A stretch of 48,994 nt of DNA from an uncultured Saprospiraceae bacterium (GCA_938028705.1 CALIZI010000171.1:1-48994); one strand, 5' to 3'. Numbered from the stretch's first letter, positions 23,930 through 33,737 are shown. The notes: generated by a model not told the origin, from the sequence alone. A program made the numbers and translations.

Positions 23930-25066
23930 ATGGATAGATTCCTCAAATTTATTGGATTAATCACTATCATCATACTCATTGTTTTTGGTGCGAATTGGTT
24001 AATTCAAAACTTTCCAAAATATGCCAAGCCAGCTTTACAGTTATTAGGCATACTTGCTTTGGTTGCTATTTTTATTCGCCTATATCTTGGTAAAGATTGG
24101 TTGATGAAAATTGGGAAAGAGTTTGTCATTGGTAGTGATTTGATTAAAGCCTCTGAGAATTTTCTGAAAGATTTACCAAAACCCAAAGACGAAACTACCG
24201 CAAATCTTATCGGACATTTAGTTTATCGTTTTACGCGATTAGGTTTAATTGGACTTGCTTTGGCTTCTATTCCGATTATTCTTTTATATCAACAAAATCA
24301 ACTTCTATCAAATCAAAATGAACGCATTGATACTCAAAATGAATTAGTTATCCAGCAAAATGAGTTAGTGAAAAAACAAAATATACGTCTCGACCAACAA
24401 ACCTATCTACAAGAAGCGGAGCGCAGAAGTTCCCTTGTTTTTCTTTTCAGTAATGTTATGGATGCGATTGATGAGGAATTGAAAACCGATATAGGTATAA
24501 AAGGAAAACGAGATTTAAGTCCGCAACTCGTAGGGCGCATAATTGCTCTTAGTACGAGATTGAAACCCTATCATTATATGGACGGCGATACGTTAATTGG
24601 TAGACCTTTAAGTCCAGAAAGAGGACAGTTGTTAACATCTCTATATCATAGTAAAATTGACACATCCTCACTCTTCAAAATTTACAAAAATGCTGATTTT
24701 TCTTATGCAGATTTAAAAGGAGCTCCTTTACAAAGTGCCTATTTACGCTATCTCAATCTAAAGTTTGCAGATTTGAGAAACGCAGACCTAAGAAACGCAG
24801 ATTTAAGATATTTAGACCTATTTTCAGTTCAAATCGAAGATGCAAGAATCGACGGTCTCTTTTTTAAAAGGATAAAAGAATATTCTGAAATTGAGAAAAA
24901 AGGACTTTTAAATCTAATAAATAGGTATGGATTGAAAGAAATTATCATGGCAGGAAACACATTTGATGCTTATCGATGTACAATCGAAAAAAAAGAAAAA
25001 ATACCTAAACCAATGACAGTTCATGAATTAGATTCAATAAACTCAAAGAAGAAGCTATCAAAGTAG
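23930..25066 (+). CDS. Membrane protein with short pentapeptide-repeat region
   Basis: This protein is 378 residues from the ATG at 23930. Two N-terminal transmembrane helices (about 4-25 and 36-52) and a third near residue 105 (IGLALASIPIILLY) are followed by a Gln/Asn-rich heptad region (~115-155: QNQLLSNQNERIDTQNEL). Residues ~250-300 hold a short pentapeptide-repeat stretch with A(D/N)LR units (ADFSYADLKGA, ADLRNADLRNADLRYLDL). The TTG at 23900 is rejected as start because it lies in the promoter -7 element. The combination of TM helices, coiled coil and pentapeptide repeats recurs in Bacteroidota proteins of unknown function. It is the right-hand neighbour of the xis/xre island. Confidence 0.78.
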   Translation: MDRFLKFIGLITIIILIVFGANWLIQNFPKYAKPALQLLGILALVAIFIRLYLGKDWLMKIGKEFVIGSDLIKASENFLKDLPKPKDETTANLIGHLVYRFTRLGLIGLALASIPIILLYQQNQLLSNQNERIDTQNELVIQQNELVKKQNIRLDQQTYLQEAERRSSLVFLFSNVMDAIDEELKTDIGIKGKRDLSPQLVGRIIALSTRLKPYHYMDGDTLIGRPLSPERGQLLTSLYHSKIDTSSLFKIYKNADFSYADLKGAPLQSAYLRYLNLKFADLRNADLRNADLRYLDLFSVQIEDARIDGLFFKRIKEYSEIEKKGLLNLINRYGLKEIIMAGNTFDAYRCTIEKKEKIPKPMTVHELDSINSKKKLSK

Positions 25067-25077
25067 TGTGATGCTTC

Positions 25078-25108
25078 CAGCCCGCATCATTACGCAAAAC
25101 ACGGGCTG
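25078..25108. terminator. Hairpin between convergent genes
   Basis: cagcccg (25078-25084) pairs with cgggctg (25102-25108) around a 17-base loop, between the plus-strand pentapeptide gene and the minus-strand alpha-2-macroglobulin gene. No long T-run follows on either side. Confidence 0.55.
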
Positions 25109-25119
25109 AAAGTACCGTG

Positions 25120-28100
25120 CTACTGTGTCACCTGCACCTTCACCCCCTCCGAATGACTCGTAAATTCCGGCGCATACATACACTGAATAGTCGTAATTCC
25201 ATTAGAAAAATCGCCAGCGTGTTGTACTCGTAGTGGGTACTCGAATACGTAAGTACCTTTCGGCAGACGCTCCATAAAAAAGTGTGTCGCGGCATCGCGG
25301 GTGGACTCGTAATAGCCCAATCCGCCTTGCCATTTATACTGACTGAGTACGTTGACGGGTTCAAATCCGGCGGCACGCATATCTTTCATGTGGATGTACT
25401 CCATGTCGCGGTCCACGCGGAGTTCGATGCGGACTTTTAGCTTGTCGCCGGGCGTGAGGGGCGTGCCTGTGGCGAGTGGGCGAATGGCTGGTCCGGTGTC
25501 GGTATTTTCTTCGCGGAAGAGTTGCTTTTTGAGCGTGAGGGGCGTGTCCTCGAAGGTCGTGATTTTGTCGAGTTGCTCAAAATATTGCCAGTACATCGCG
25601 CCCCAAGCTACTACATCATTTGGGTTGCTGACTTCGACTTTCGACATGTCATTTTCGACTGCCTCGCCATCCCAACTTGTCTTAAAATATCCCGTTCCGG
25701 CTTCAGCTTGGAGTGTGCTTTGGTCGATTTTTTTCTTGCCGACTTTGACTTGTACGGGGGCATCTTCAAGCAACCAATTCGTACCCGACATCAGCAAGGC
25801 ATAGACCGCCGAAGAAGTCGCCTTTGTGGTGCGCCAATGATTGGTTTGTTTGTGCTTGAGCATCCATACTTTTAGGTCGTCCACTGCCTTATCGTCTTGC
25901 GCTACATCTTGGAACACTTCTATCATTAAAGCATGTGTTTCGATGGGATGTTGATACCAATAATAACCGCGATTATATTTCCAATACATGCCCAATTCAT
26001 CATTATTTAATGACCTTTCTTTCAATGATTTAATGATGTTTGTAGGAATGTCGGGTTTATCATTTCGATGAAGGGCGAGGGCAATCATTCCCTGTAAATA
26101 TAAACCCTTATCCGTCCAGTATTTTTCGGATTGTGAAAGGTAATAATCGAAGGCTTCGCGTGTACCGTTGGGAATGGCAATTTCTCCGAAAAAAGACCGC
26201 GTATAAAGGTAGTGAATTGCCATTCTGTCTAAATGGTCATCTTCCAATTTGCCGCCATATTTTTTCAGGTTCTTTTTCATTTCATTATAATGTTCTGCCA
26301 AGCGTTTATCAATATAATTGACGGATTTGGTCATCATCTGATTGGCTTTTTTATCGTCTTTCAATGCCTTCACACCGAGCTTGTCGAGATGCCCCATGCC
26401 CGACACGATATGTTGCGTAATATACCAACTATCGCGCCCACCGGGAAACCACGAAAAGCCACCATTGCGGTCCTGTCGTTCACTCATTTTTTGTAGGGCA
26501 ATTTCCTGTTCATTCGCCATTTTATTGAGGTCGAAAAGCAAGCCGATACGCTTCTTTTGTGCTTCTTCGCTTTGGGCATTGAGTACCCACGGGGTCTCGG
26601 TGAGGAGGGCGGTTTTGAGTTCTTCATTTTTCGACAAATTACTCAACATCGCGTCCGTATTTTTCCATTGTTCAAATACTCGCTGTACTTTCGGATGCGA
26701 ATTTGCCACCGAAGAAGCCAAACTATTCGCATAAAAACGACTAAAAATTTGCTCGGTACAATCATGCGGATATTCCATCAAATAAGGCAGTGCCTGCACC
26801 GCATACCAAGCCGGATTGGAGGTAAATTCGAGGGTCATTTTGTGGTGGTCGAGCGTATTGGAAGCGGCGGCTTTTTCCATCGCTTTGAAGGTGAAAGTCT
26901 TGGTTTCGTTGCCACGCACGGGCAGGGGCAGCGTCTCTGTGACGAGCATACGATTGGTGAGGACGGGCAGGGTACTTTCTTCACCATCCGAGTAATTCCC
27001 CGCCTTCGCCACCACACGCCATGTCACCGCCATAATGCCTTTCGGAATGTCAAGTTTCCATGATAAAGGCGCGGATTGCCCTTGCGCTACGCTGAAATTT
27101 TGCGAGGCATTTGCATTGCCCAAATCCGTATCAATTGGCTGCATCGTGAGTGCATCGAAGAGTTCGAGTTTTGCTGTTCCGTTGAGGTCTTTTTCGGAGA
27201 TATTGCTAACTTTGGCAGAGAAATATATCTCGTCTTGTTCGCGGAAAAAACGCGGTGGATTGGGCATCACCATCAATTCTTTTTGCGTGACGATTTCTTT
27301 TTCTGTAAAACCATATTCGTAATCTTTCGTATGGGCAAATCCCATAAATTTCCAACGGGTGAGGGCTTCATTCATCTTAAATTTGATGATAACACTACCT
27401 TCCGCGTCGGTCTGTAATTCAGGGAAAAAGAAGACGGTTTCATTGAGATTGGTGCGGACTTTTACGTTGGAGAAATCGGTTTCGGTTCGGGCTTCTTTTG
27501 CTGATGACGATGAAGCCCCCATGAACACAACATTAGGGTCACCGGATTCATACGTTTCTGTTATCGCCATATCTGCGCTTCCTACTACTGCGCTTTCTGC
27601 CATTTGCTCATATTTCCCCGCACCGTCACCCATCGCCACATTTGCCATTGGTGCGGGGGCGGACTTAGCTACGCGACCACCTCTAACTCTTATACCATCA
27701 ATGTAAATAATCTCATCATCTTCACGCGCACCGCGAAAAGAAACAGAACCATATGCCGAGAATCCAAACCAATTCAAGCCCGGATACATCCGATTTTGCG
27801 TATTTTCATACTGCATTCTGTTATTTCTATCTTGTGCAATATTGCCTCTACTTTGAGCGAAATTATTATTGGAAGACCAGCCTTGTCGGGCATTATTCAT
27901 CGGATAGCGCGGGATGCCCTGCCAACTGTGCGCGACAAATTGGTCGAGTGAAGCATCGTACATGGAAGCAAGCATTTCGGCAGCGACTTTATCGCCTTTA
28001 TTGCCCGAAATTTTGATTTGCCATTCCTCATCTTGTCCGGGCAATAGCTTGTCACGGAAGGTGGCGTATTCAATATTGAGGTCTTTATTGGACCACGGAA

Positions 28101-31100
28101 CGGCTATCGTGTGATTGCTCGTATATGCGCGATTATTTTTGACAAAACTTAATTTATAAAAAATATTACCACGATGTTTTTCTTCTATTTTAATGCTTTC
28201 ATTTTGAATAGAATTAGGCGTGAACCACTTGGCACTTAACTCTTTTTTGCTTAATTGTTTTTCGTATAAAATATGGGTATTCTTTTCGGCGGAGCCAAAA
28301 TAAATATTAACCGTTTCACCGGGTTCGGCTTTTGATTTATCTTGAATGTGAAAATCCACGACATTCGCGGGAGCTTTCTTTTCATTTAAATCATATAAAA
28401 CGAAATATTTGATAATTTCAATTTTTTTACCGTATTTATCTGCCGTATTAAAAGTGACTTTATAATGTCCTATATCACTCTTTTTCAATTTTTTATCAAT
28501 TACAAATTCCTTTGAAGTATTTGTATCAAATTTATCTTGAATGACCGTTTTTTCTACCTTCCAATTTTGAACTTCATCCTCATTCGCGTAAGCGTATAAA
28601 GGAAAATCGCGTTTAAATTCACCTTCGGGAATGACCTGTTTATCGGGTCTATCCCAATAGCGTTTGATATAATTTTCGGCGGGAGCGCGGAGTTTTTCGA
28701 CCTTGATGGTACCGCTTGCAGGTTCAAATTCGCCATTGAGGTTTTTCGTAGAAATAGCAAAGGCTTTGAGTTCGTCGCGGTTGAGTTTTTCGGGTACTTC
28801 GATGTCGGCACTAAGGGCGATATAGCCGACCTGTACGCGGGTGGTCGTGCTACGTGTTTCGCCTGTAATGTCGGTGATGTCGGCGGTGATTTTGTAGGTG
28901 AATTGCGGTTTTTGGTCGGCAGGAATACCACGGTCGGGCAGGGCATCAAAATCAATCGTATATGCACCCGTCGCATCGGTCACGGTCTCGCCATTTGTGA
29001 TTTCCATAGCCGGACGTTGCCACGGATTATACCAACCACAACGCCACCATTCCCAATATGGAAAACGTACCTCACGTTGCACACGATACACGACTTTCGC
29101 ACCGTCCACATTGCTTCCTGCAAAGGCTTTTGCTTGTCCTTTTACCGTAACTTTGTCGCCGACTCGGTAGCTTTCTTTTACAGGGTCAAATTTGACTTCA
29201 AACTTAGGGCGTTTATACTCTTCTACGCGGATTTGTTTGTTGCCATTTAAAGAAGAACGCAACTGCATACGCCCCATCAAACCTGCACTTGGCGCAGTGA
29301 ATGAACCGTTGATTGTGCCGTATTCATTGGTGCGTAATTCGAGTGTCTCAACATCCTGATAATTTGCGTCTTTAAAGGTGACGGTGACGGCTGTATTCGG
29401 TACAATCGTTGGCGTATTTTTGCCGTCAATATTCATCACCAAACCTTTGAAATAAATCGTTTGTCCGGGTCGGTAAATGGCGCGGTCGGTGAAGAAAGTG
29501 GTTGTTTTTCGGTCTTTGTTCTGTCTTCTATAATTATAACTATTATATCTATCATTGAGGTATAAAATATCGTTATTATAAGTAAATTTAACACGTACTG
29601 AACGACCATTTTTTGAAGTCGTTTTTTTATTAATTAAACCATTGTTATCACTCGTTGCTTCACCATCAGGTTTATAGATATTCTTGCGACTTGTACGATT
29701 GTACTCTTCCCTAAAAAACTCGGCTTTTACACCTTGCAATGGCTTTCCTGATAACCTGTCCACCATATAAAACGAGTTAGTGCCATCGCTTTCATTTCTA
29801 CTCAAAAATGCAATATTCGATACGTAGGTGAATGTATAAGCTACACTTGAAACTTCGATATTAAAACCTTCATTATCAGCAACTAAGATGGCATAATGCC
29901 CGGAAGATAAACCTTCGACCTTCAGTTCTACACTATGATTTTGATAGTCACCTTCATCCGGCAAATCATAATTTGAAGTATAAATTGCCTTTTTACTTTT
30001 CAATAATTTGATGATTTCATTTTGGTCTCTTCGATTGTTTCTATTAAGCTCGCCTTCTTCTATTTTTACTGTTTTTAAATATACTTTTTTTGTGTTTTTA
30101 TAATTTAATTTTAATAAAAAAGGCGCATCAATCGGATTGACTTTTTCCGCTTGAATGTTGATGCTTTTTTGTGTGATGTTACGCATCATATTACGACATT
30201 GCGCTGCACCATAAGAGTCAGGAAATTTTTCAGAAGCGGCTTTGAGAATGTCGTAGGCTTTTTTGATGTCAAATTGATTGGTAGCTTCGGGAGAGGGCTT
30301 GTAGGAATTTCCGCGATTGAGATAAATCTGTGCGATTTGCAACGCGATTTCGGTGTAGGCAGGATGATTTTTGTGGGTGTTTTGTAAATCTTCTAATGCC
30401 TTCAAATACAAGTCGTCTTTGTCGGACATGACGGCGTTTTGATGTACAAATTTGAGGCGTTTGAGGTCGGCATCAATGAGGGCATCAGGCGTTTTATCTT
30501 TTAAATGAAAATTTATCAAGTCCTGTAAACGCAAGATTGTGAGGTATTTATTGGAGGTTTTATCTTTTGTTTCAAAATTGTGCTTTGCAAAAGTTTTGGC
30601 TGATGCAAAGGCTTCGGGTTGGTCAATGTAGAATTTGTAGGCAGGTTGGGTGAGGTAAGTGCGTTCATTCATAAAGAAATCAATCGCACGATGCGCTAAG
30701 AAATCGTAGAGCGTGGGGCGGAGTTTTTCTGTTAGTTTTCCTTCCGTAAGGATGGCATTGAAATCGTCGAGTTTTTCCTCTTGTGTACGCTCATGTGTAA
30801 CGGAAGCATTGAAGAGGTCAATGGCTTTTTGATTGAGTTGTTCGGCAGTCCATGTTTGTACATCATCTTGCTTAAAATCAAGGGTTTGTGTACGATTTCT
30901 TAATTGCCATTGATTTTGGTCAAGGTAGTTTTGGTACATCTCACCGACCATAGATTGTAGTATCGGTTGGGCGGGAAAAGCCGCCTTTTCCGCTTCCTGT
31001 TCCATGCGATAAATCGCCTTTACATAACCGTCTTCTTCGAGTTGAGTTTGGTATTTATTATAATAGACCAATGCCTTGACGGTCTGCGGGGCGTTCTTTT

Positions 31101-31311
31101 CAGACTTGGCGCGAGTGAGCAAGGCTTCGGTTTTTTCAAGGGCAGATTTGGGTAAGCCTTGTTGCTCCAAAGAGTCTATCGTGCGCCATTCGGCATCGTA
31201 ATTATCGTAATCAGTGGACATAGTGTGGTCGGTATTTTGGCGAAAGCCGGAAAAAATAATAATCGCTAAGGTAGCAATTATGGCTATGGTAATGATGGTT
31301 ATTTTTTGCAT
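25120..31311 (-). CDS. Alpha-2-macroglobulin family protein with a TonB-plug-like insert
   Basis: The 2063-residue envelope protein has an N-terminal hydrophobic anchor (~residues 4-22) and a helical N-terminal third. The MG2 domain begins around residue 605 (TDRAIYRPGQTIYFKG). The A2M core starts near NETVFFFPELQTDAEG, with the ALTRWKFMGFAHT motif. A thioester site is present as YPHDCTEQ, Cys1518 to Gln1521, in place of the vertebrate GCGEQ. Bacterial A2Ms trap proteases in the periplasm through this bond. An insert at ~1180-1215 (SVSFRGAR, IIYIDGIRVRGG) resembles the TonB-receptor plug start. pbpC, a common partner, is absent nearby. It is convergent with the pentapeptide gene. Confidence 0.93.
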   Translation of the reverse strand: MQKITIITIAIIATLAIIIFSGFRQNTDHTMSTDYDNYDAEWRTIDSLEQQGLPKSALEKTEALLTRAKSEKNAPQTVKALVYYNKYQTQLEEDGYVKAIYRMEQEAEKAAFPAQPILQSMVGEMYQNYLDQNQWQLRNRTQTLDFKQDDVQTWTAEQLNQKAIDLFNASVTHERTQEEKLDDFNAILTEGKLTEKLRPTLYDFLAHRAIDFFMNERTYLTQPAYKFYIDQPEAFASAKTFAKHNFETKDKTSNKYLTILRLQDLINFHLKDKTPDALIDADLKRLKFVHQNAVMSDKDDLYLKALEDLQNTHKNHPAYTEIALQIAQIYLNRGNSYKPSPEATNQFDIKKAYDILKAASEKFPDSYGAAQCRNMMRNITQKSINIQAEKVNPIDAPFLLKLNYKNTKKVYLKTVKIEEGELNRNNRRDQNEIIKLLKSKKAIYTSNYDLPDEGDYQNHSVELKVEGLSSGHYAILVADNEGFNIEVSSVAYTFTYVSNIAFLSRNESDGTNSFYMVDRLSGKPLQGVKAEFFREEYNRTSRKNIYKPDGEATSDNNGLINKKTTSKNGRSVRVKFTYNNDILYLNDRYNSYNYRRQNKDRKTTTFFTDRAIYRPGQTIYFKGLVMNIDGKNTPTIVPNTAVTVTFKDANYQDVETLELRTNEYGTINGSFTAPSAGLMGRMQLRSSLNGNKQIRVEEYKRPKFEVKFDPVKESYRVGDKVTVKGQAKAFAGSNVDGAKVVYRVQREVRFPYWEWWRCGWYNPWQRPAMEITNGETVTDATGAYTIDFDALPDRGIPADQKPQFTYKITADITDITGETRSTTTRVQVGYIALSADIEVPEKLNRDELKAFAISTKNLNGEFEPASGTIKVEKLRAPAENYIKRYWDRPDKQVIPEGEFKRDFPLYAYANEDEVQNWKVEKTVIQDKFDTNTSKEFVIDKKLKKSDIGHYKVTFNTADKYGKKIEIIKYFVLYDLNEKKAPANVVDFHIQDKSKAEPGETVNIYFGSAEKNTHILYEKQLSKKELSAKWFTPNSIQNESIKIEEKHRGNIFYKLSFVKNNRAYTSNHTIAVPWSNKDLNIEYATFRDKLLPGQDEEWQIKISGNKGDKVAAEMLASMYDASLDQFVAHSWQGIPRYPMNNARQGWSSNNNFAQSRGNIAQDRNNRMQYENTQNRMYPGLNWFGFSAYGSVSFRGAREDDEIIYIDGIRVRGGRVAKSAPAPMANVAMGDGAGKYEQMAESAVVGSADMAITETYESGDPNVVFMGASSSSAKEARTETDFSNVKVRTNLNETVFFFPELQTDAEGSVIIKFKMNEALTRWKFMGFAHTKDYEYGFTEKEIVTQKELMVMPNPPRFFREQDEIYFSAKVSNISEKDLNGTAKLELFDALTMQPIDTDLGNANASQNFSVAQGQSAPLSWKLDIPKGIMAVTWRVVAKAGNYSDGEESTLPVLTNRMLVTETLPLPVRGNETKTFTFKAMEKAAASNTLDHHKMTLEFTSNPAWYAVQALPYLMEYPHDCTEQIFSRFYANSLASSVANSHPKVQRVFEQWKNTDAMLSNLSKNEELKTALLTETPWVLNAQSEEAQKKRIGLLFDLNKMANEQEIALQKMSERQDRNGGFSWFPGGRDSWYITQHIVSGMGHLDKLGVKALKDDKKANQMMTKSVNYIDKRLAEHYNEMKKNLKKYGGKLEDDHLDRMAIHYLYTRSFFGEIAIPNGTREAFDYYLSQSEKYWTDKGLYLQGMIALALHRNDKPDIPTNIIKSLKERSLNNDELGMYWKYNRGYYWYQHPIETHALMIEVFQDVAQDDKAVDDLKVWMLKHKQTNHWRTTKATSSAVYALLMSGTNWLLEDAPVQVKVGKKKIDQSTLQAEAGTGYFKTSWDGEAVENDMSKVEVSNPNDVVAWGAMYWQYFEQLDKITTFEDTPLTLKKQLFREENTDTGPAIRPLATGTPLTPGDKLKVRIELRVDRDMEYIHMKDMRAAGFEPVNVLSQYKWQGGLGYYESTRDAATHFFMERLPKGTYVFEYPLRVQHAGDFSNGITTIQCMYAPEFTSHSEGVKVQVTQ

Positions 31312-31511
31312 GGTAGAACGCAGGTTTAATATACGCGGTTTTTTAATTTATTTTGATAAATATATCAACGTTTTTTATAGATAATTAGTTGGGCTGCAAA
31401 TTGGTTGCCAAACTATTAACATGATGTCGGAGAGTTGTTTTTTGGTGGGTTAAGGGTGTTAAGAATTGGTTAATATTTGGGTTCTAAAATTAACGCTACC
31501 ATAAATTTCGG

Positions 31512-31708
31512 GTAGTGCTACACATGTAATGCTGTAACCACGAAGGGCACGAAGAACACAGAGGTCGAACAAACGAAGTAAGAAAACTAAGATAGTGTAA
31601 GAAATTCATTATTAAATACTTAGAAATACTTTGTGAACTCTGCGTCTGTTCGACTTTCGTGTCCTTTGTGTACTTCGTGGTTCAATAGCATTACATCCAC
31701 TACACTAC
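31512..31708. repeat. Large imperfect inverted repeat with ccacgaag words
   Basis: gtagtg...atgtaatgct followed by accacgaagggcacgaag (31512-31556) is mirrored at 31630-31708 by cgtgtcctttgtg, acttcgtggtt and agcattacat...cactac. The arms are ~45 bp with mismatches. Words like accacgaaggacacgaag are a common dispersed repeat type in bacteria. The right end touches the 3' end of the Uma2 gene. No gene lies in 31312-31704. Confidence 0.7.
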
Positions 31709-32262
31709 CAAATTTCGCTCATAGGGATTTGGATATTTACGGATTCAAATACCACATCATCATTCAAATTATCATAAGGTCGCATCAACCATTCTTTGTT
31801 GCCTATCGGTTGAAATATTTGAATGCAGGGAAAGCATGTCTCCACTAAAATATACTCGCGTAGTGAAGGTAATTTTTCGTAGAAAAGTCGTTTTATATAA
31901 TAATCCAAATTTGCTGTATTATCAGATACTACTTCAATAATAGCCAATGGATTAGCAATAACATGAGGATGCCCGATGAACATTTTTAAAGGCTTTTTCG
32001 CAATGGACGCATCAGGATAAACTATTGCTTTAGCCTTTTCAATACCCACCTTCAAATTGCTGTCATAAATAATGTGTTCTGAAGTTTTAAGTGCTTCATT
32101 AATGAGAGATAATGCGTTCACACTTATCCGGCTATGTAATACATCTACATCCGCTCTTTTGACTATTTCGCCGTCATGATACTCGCTTTTATATTCAGCT
32201 TTCTCCTCTAAGGCAAGATATTCCTCGTAAGTATAGTATTTTTTCTTTGTAGCCGGATTCAT
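31705..32262 (-). CDS. Uma2-family (DUF820) PD-(D/E)XK nuclease-like protein
   Basis: The 185-residue protein has the Uma2 layout: YTYEEYLALEEKAEYKSEYHDGEIV near the N-terminus, YPDASI with the catalytic Asp at about residue 95, LAIIEVVSDNTANLDYYIKR carrying the Glu and Lys positions, and LREYILVE near the C-terminus. The fold is restriction-endonuclease-like; cellular function is unknown, and members are often multicopy in Bacteroidota and cyanobacteria. A consensus promoter ends five bases before the ATG, so the transcript is probably leaderless. A frameshifted C-terminal fragment of a second family member lies at 33738-33926. Confidence 0.88.
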   Translation of the reverse strand: MNPATKKKYYTYEEYLALEEKAEYKSEYHDGEIVKRADVDVLHSRISVNALSLINEALKTSEHIIYDSNLKVGIEKAKAIVYPDASIAKKPLKMFIGHPHVIANPLAIIEVVSDNTANLDYYIKRLFYEKLPSLREYILVETCFPCIQIFQPIGNKEWLMRPYDNLNDDVVFESVNIQIPMSEIW

Positions 32263-32266
32263 ATTT

Positions 32267-32297
32267 CAAAAATACGATTAAATTATGGGAATGGCAA
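32267..32297 (-). promoter_or_regulatory. Leaderless promoter of the Uma2 gene
   Basis: On the minus strand TTG (32297-32295), exactly 20 bases, then TATTTTTG (32274-32267). The ATG starts five bases after the final G, where transcription would start in this promoter class. Confidence 0.75.
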
Positions 32298-32392
32298 CTG
32301 ATTTTCACAAATGAATGTAATTTGACATTTTCACAAAAACCTTTACAACAAACTTACGTATAATTTCGCGTCAGTATTTTTTAATCATTCAT

Positions 32393-32519
32393 GGTCACAC
32401 TAAAATATAGGTATTTTTTAATTAATTAAAATTATTTTATAACATTTAGTTTATTGAAAATAGACAAGATATAAAATTATTTTTTTAATAATAAAAACAT
32501 ATACTATTTTAGTGTGACC
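32393..32519. mobile_element. Small MITE-like element with 15-bp terminal inverted repeats
   Basis: ggtcacactaaaata (32393-32407) is the exact reverse complement of 32505-32519. They enclose ~97 bases of very AT-rich DNA without coding potential. No clear target duplication is visible. It lies just upstream of the MscS gene and may instead act as a hairpin leader. Confidence 0.6.
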
Positions 32520-32541
32520 GTTTTATATTCATTCAAATTAT

Positions 32542-33363
32542 ATGGAAAACTTATTAGATTTCAGTAAATTAAGCGGGCTACTTACTGCATGGGCACCGAA
32601 AGTAGTCGGCGCAATTTTGACCCTGATTATCGGTTTTTTCATCATCGGTATTATCGTCAATACTGTTAAACGCATGATGGAGAAACGGAATGTGGATGTG
32701 TCTATCCGTTCTTTTTTAGGTTCCCTGATTAATATGGGCTTGAAAGTAATGCTTCTGCTGAGTGTAGCGGGGATGTTTGGTATCGAAACGACCTCTTTTG
32801 TGGCTATTTTCGGAGCCTTGGCTTTTGCGATAGGGATGGCATTGCAGGGAAGTTTGGGTCACTTTGCAAGTGGCGTGATGCTCTTGGTTTTTAAACCGTA
32901 TAAAGTGGGTGATTTGGTAACAGTCGGTGGTGGACAGACGGGCACAGTAGAGGAGATTCAGGTGTTTAATACCGTTCTCAAAACGCTGGATAATAAACGA
33001 ATTATCGTACCCAATAGTGTAGTGACGGGCAATATTATTACCAACATATCAGGACAGGGCGAAATTGGTGTGGAACTGACCTACGGCATTGGCTATGAGG
33101 ATGATATAGATAAGGCGCGGGAGGTGATTTTGCGGGTCGGAAATGAGTGTCCGTATATTTTGCACGACCCACAACAGGCGGTGGTGGTGGCAGAACTCGC
33201 AGATAGTTCGGTCAATCTGGCTACCCGTCCGTTTTGCAGAAGCGAACACTACTGGGATACCTATTTTTACATGCAGGAAAACGTGAAAAAAGCCTTTGAC
33301 ATGGAAGGTATCAGCATCCCGTTTCCGCAGATGGATATGCACACAAGAGCAATGGTAGCTTGA
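32542..33363 (+). CDS. mscS: Small-conductance mechanosensitive channel (MscS family)
   Basis: This 273-residue inner-membrane protein releases solutes upon hypo-osmotic shock. Three transmembrane helices occupy about residues 15-110; TM3 has the Gly/Ala-rich pore pattern (FGALAFAIGMALQGSLGHFASG). The cytoplasmic vestibule follows with FKPYKVGDLVTVGG, VPNSVVTGNIITN and the C-terminal MEGISIPFPQMDMH end typical of the family. The length is close to E. coli MscS (286). It stands alone on the plus strand. Confidence 0.92.
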   Translation: MENLLDFSKLSGLLTAWAPKVVGAILTLIIGFFIIGIIVNTVKRMMEKRNVDVSIRSFLGSLINMGLKVMLLLSVAGMFGIETTSFVAIFGALAFAIGMALQGSLGHFASGVMLLVFKPYKVGDLVTVGGGQTGTVEEIQVFNTVLKTLDNKRIIVPNSVVTGNIITNISGQGEIGVELTYGIGYEDDIDKAREVILRVGNECPYILHDPQQAVVVAELADSSVNLATRPFCRSEHYWDTYFYMQENVKKAFDMEGISIPFPQMDMHTRAMVA

Positions 33364-33418
33364 TTGTATTTTACTAATAAACTTTGGATATTGGGGAATT
33401 AGGAAATTTGGTATTAGT

Positions 33419-33522
33419 GGTTCGGGCTTTAAGTTTCGGACAATTTTAAAATATCTTAAATTACTGATAATGAGTAGTTTAATGGAAATTCAAAAACTGT
33501 CCGAAACTTCCATCTTAAACCA
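33419..33522. mobile_element. MITE-like inverted-repeat element
   Basis: aagtttcggaca (33431-33442) is mirrored exactly by tgtccgaaactt (33498-33509). The arms extend imperfectly outward to ggtt/aacc and inward through taaattact/agtagttta, so the whole ~104 bp can fold. It has no coding potential and no clear target duplication. Confidence 0.5.
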
Positions 33523-33702
33523 TTAGGTATCCCGATAGTTATCAAAATTTTTATCAAATAATTATAAAATTAAATTAATTAAATATTTTTTAATTTTAAT
33601 AAAAATAAAATACCTGATAATCAATTACTTACGATTTAAAACCTAATTTCCAAAATATCCAAAGTCCAGTTACTAATAATCAGCTAATTATAATGAAATT
33701 AG

Positions 33703-33733
33703 TCGCAAGATGTTTTACGGAAATGTCTTGCGA
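33703..33733. terminator. Hairpin next to the Uma2 fragment
   Basis: tcgcaaga (33703) pairs with tcttgcga (33726-33733), with extra A/T pairs in the loop, followed on the plus strand by TTTTTT. It lies just beyond the stop of the broken Uma2 fragment. Confidence 0.6.
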
Positions 33734-33737
33734 TTTT

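Noticed and set aside
25120-31311. Frameshift or fusion in the alpha-2-macroglobulin because of its 2063 residues
   Set aside because: The frame is continuous, and Bacteroidota members with a long helical N-terminus reach this length.
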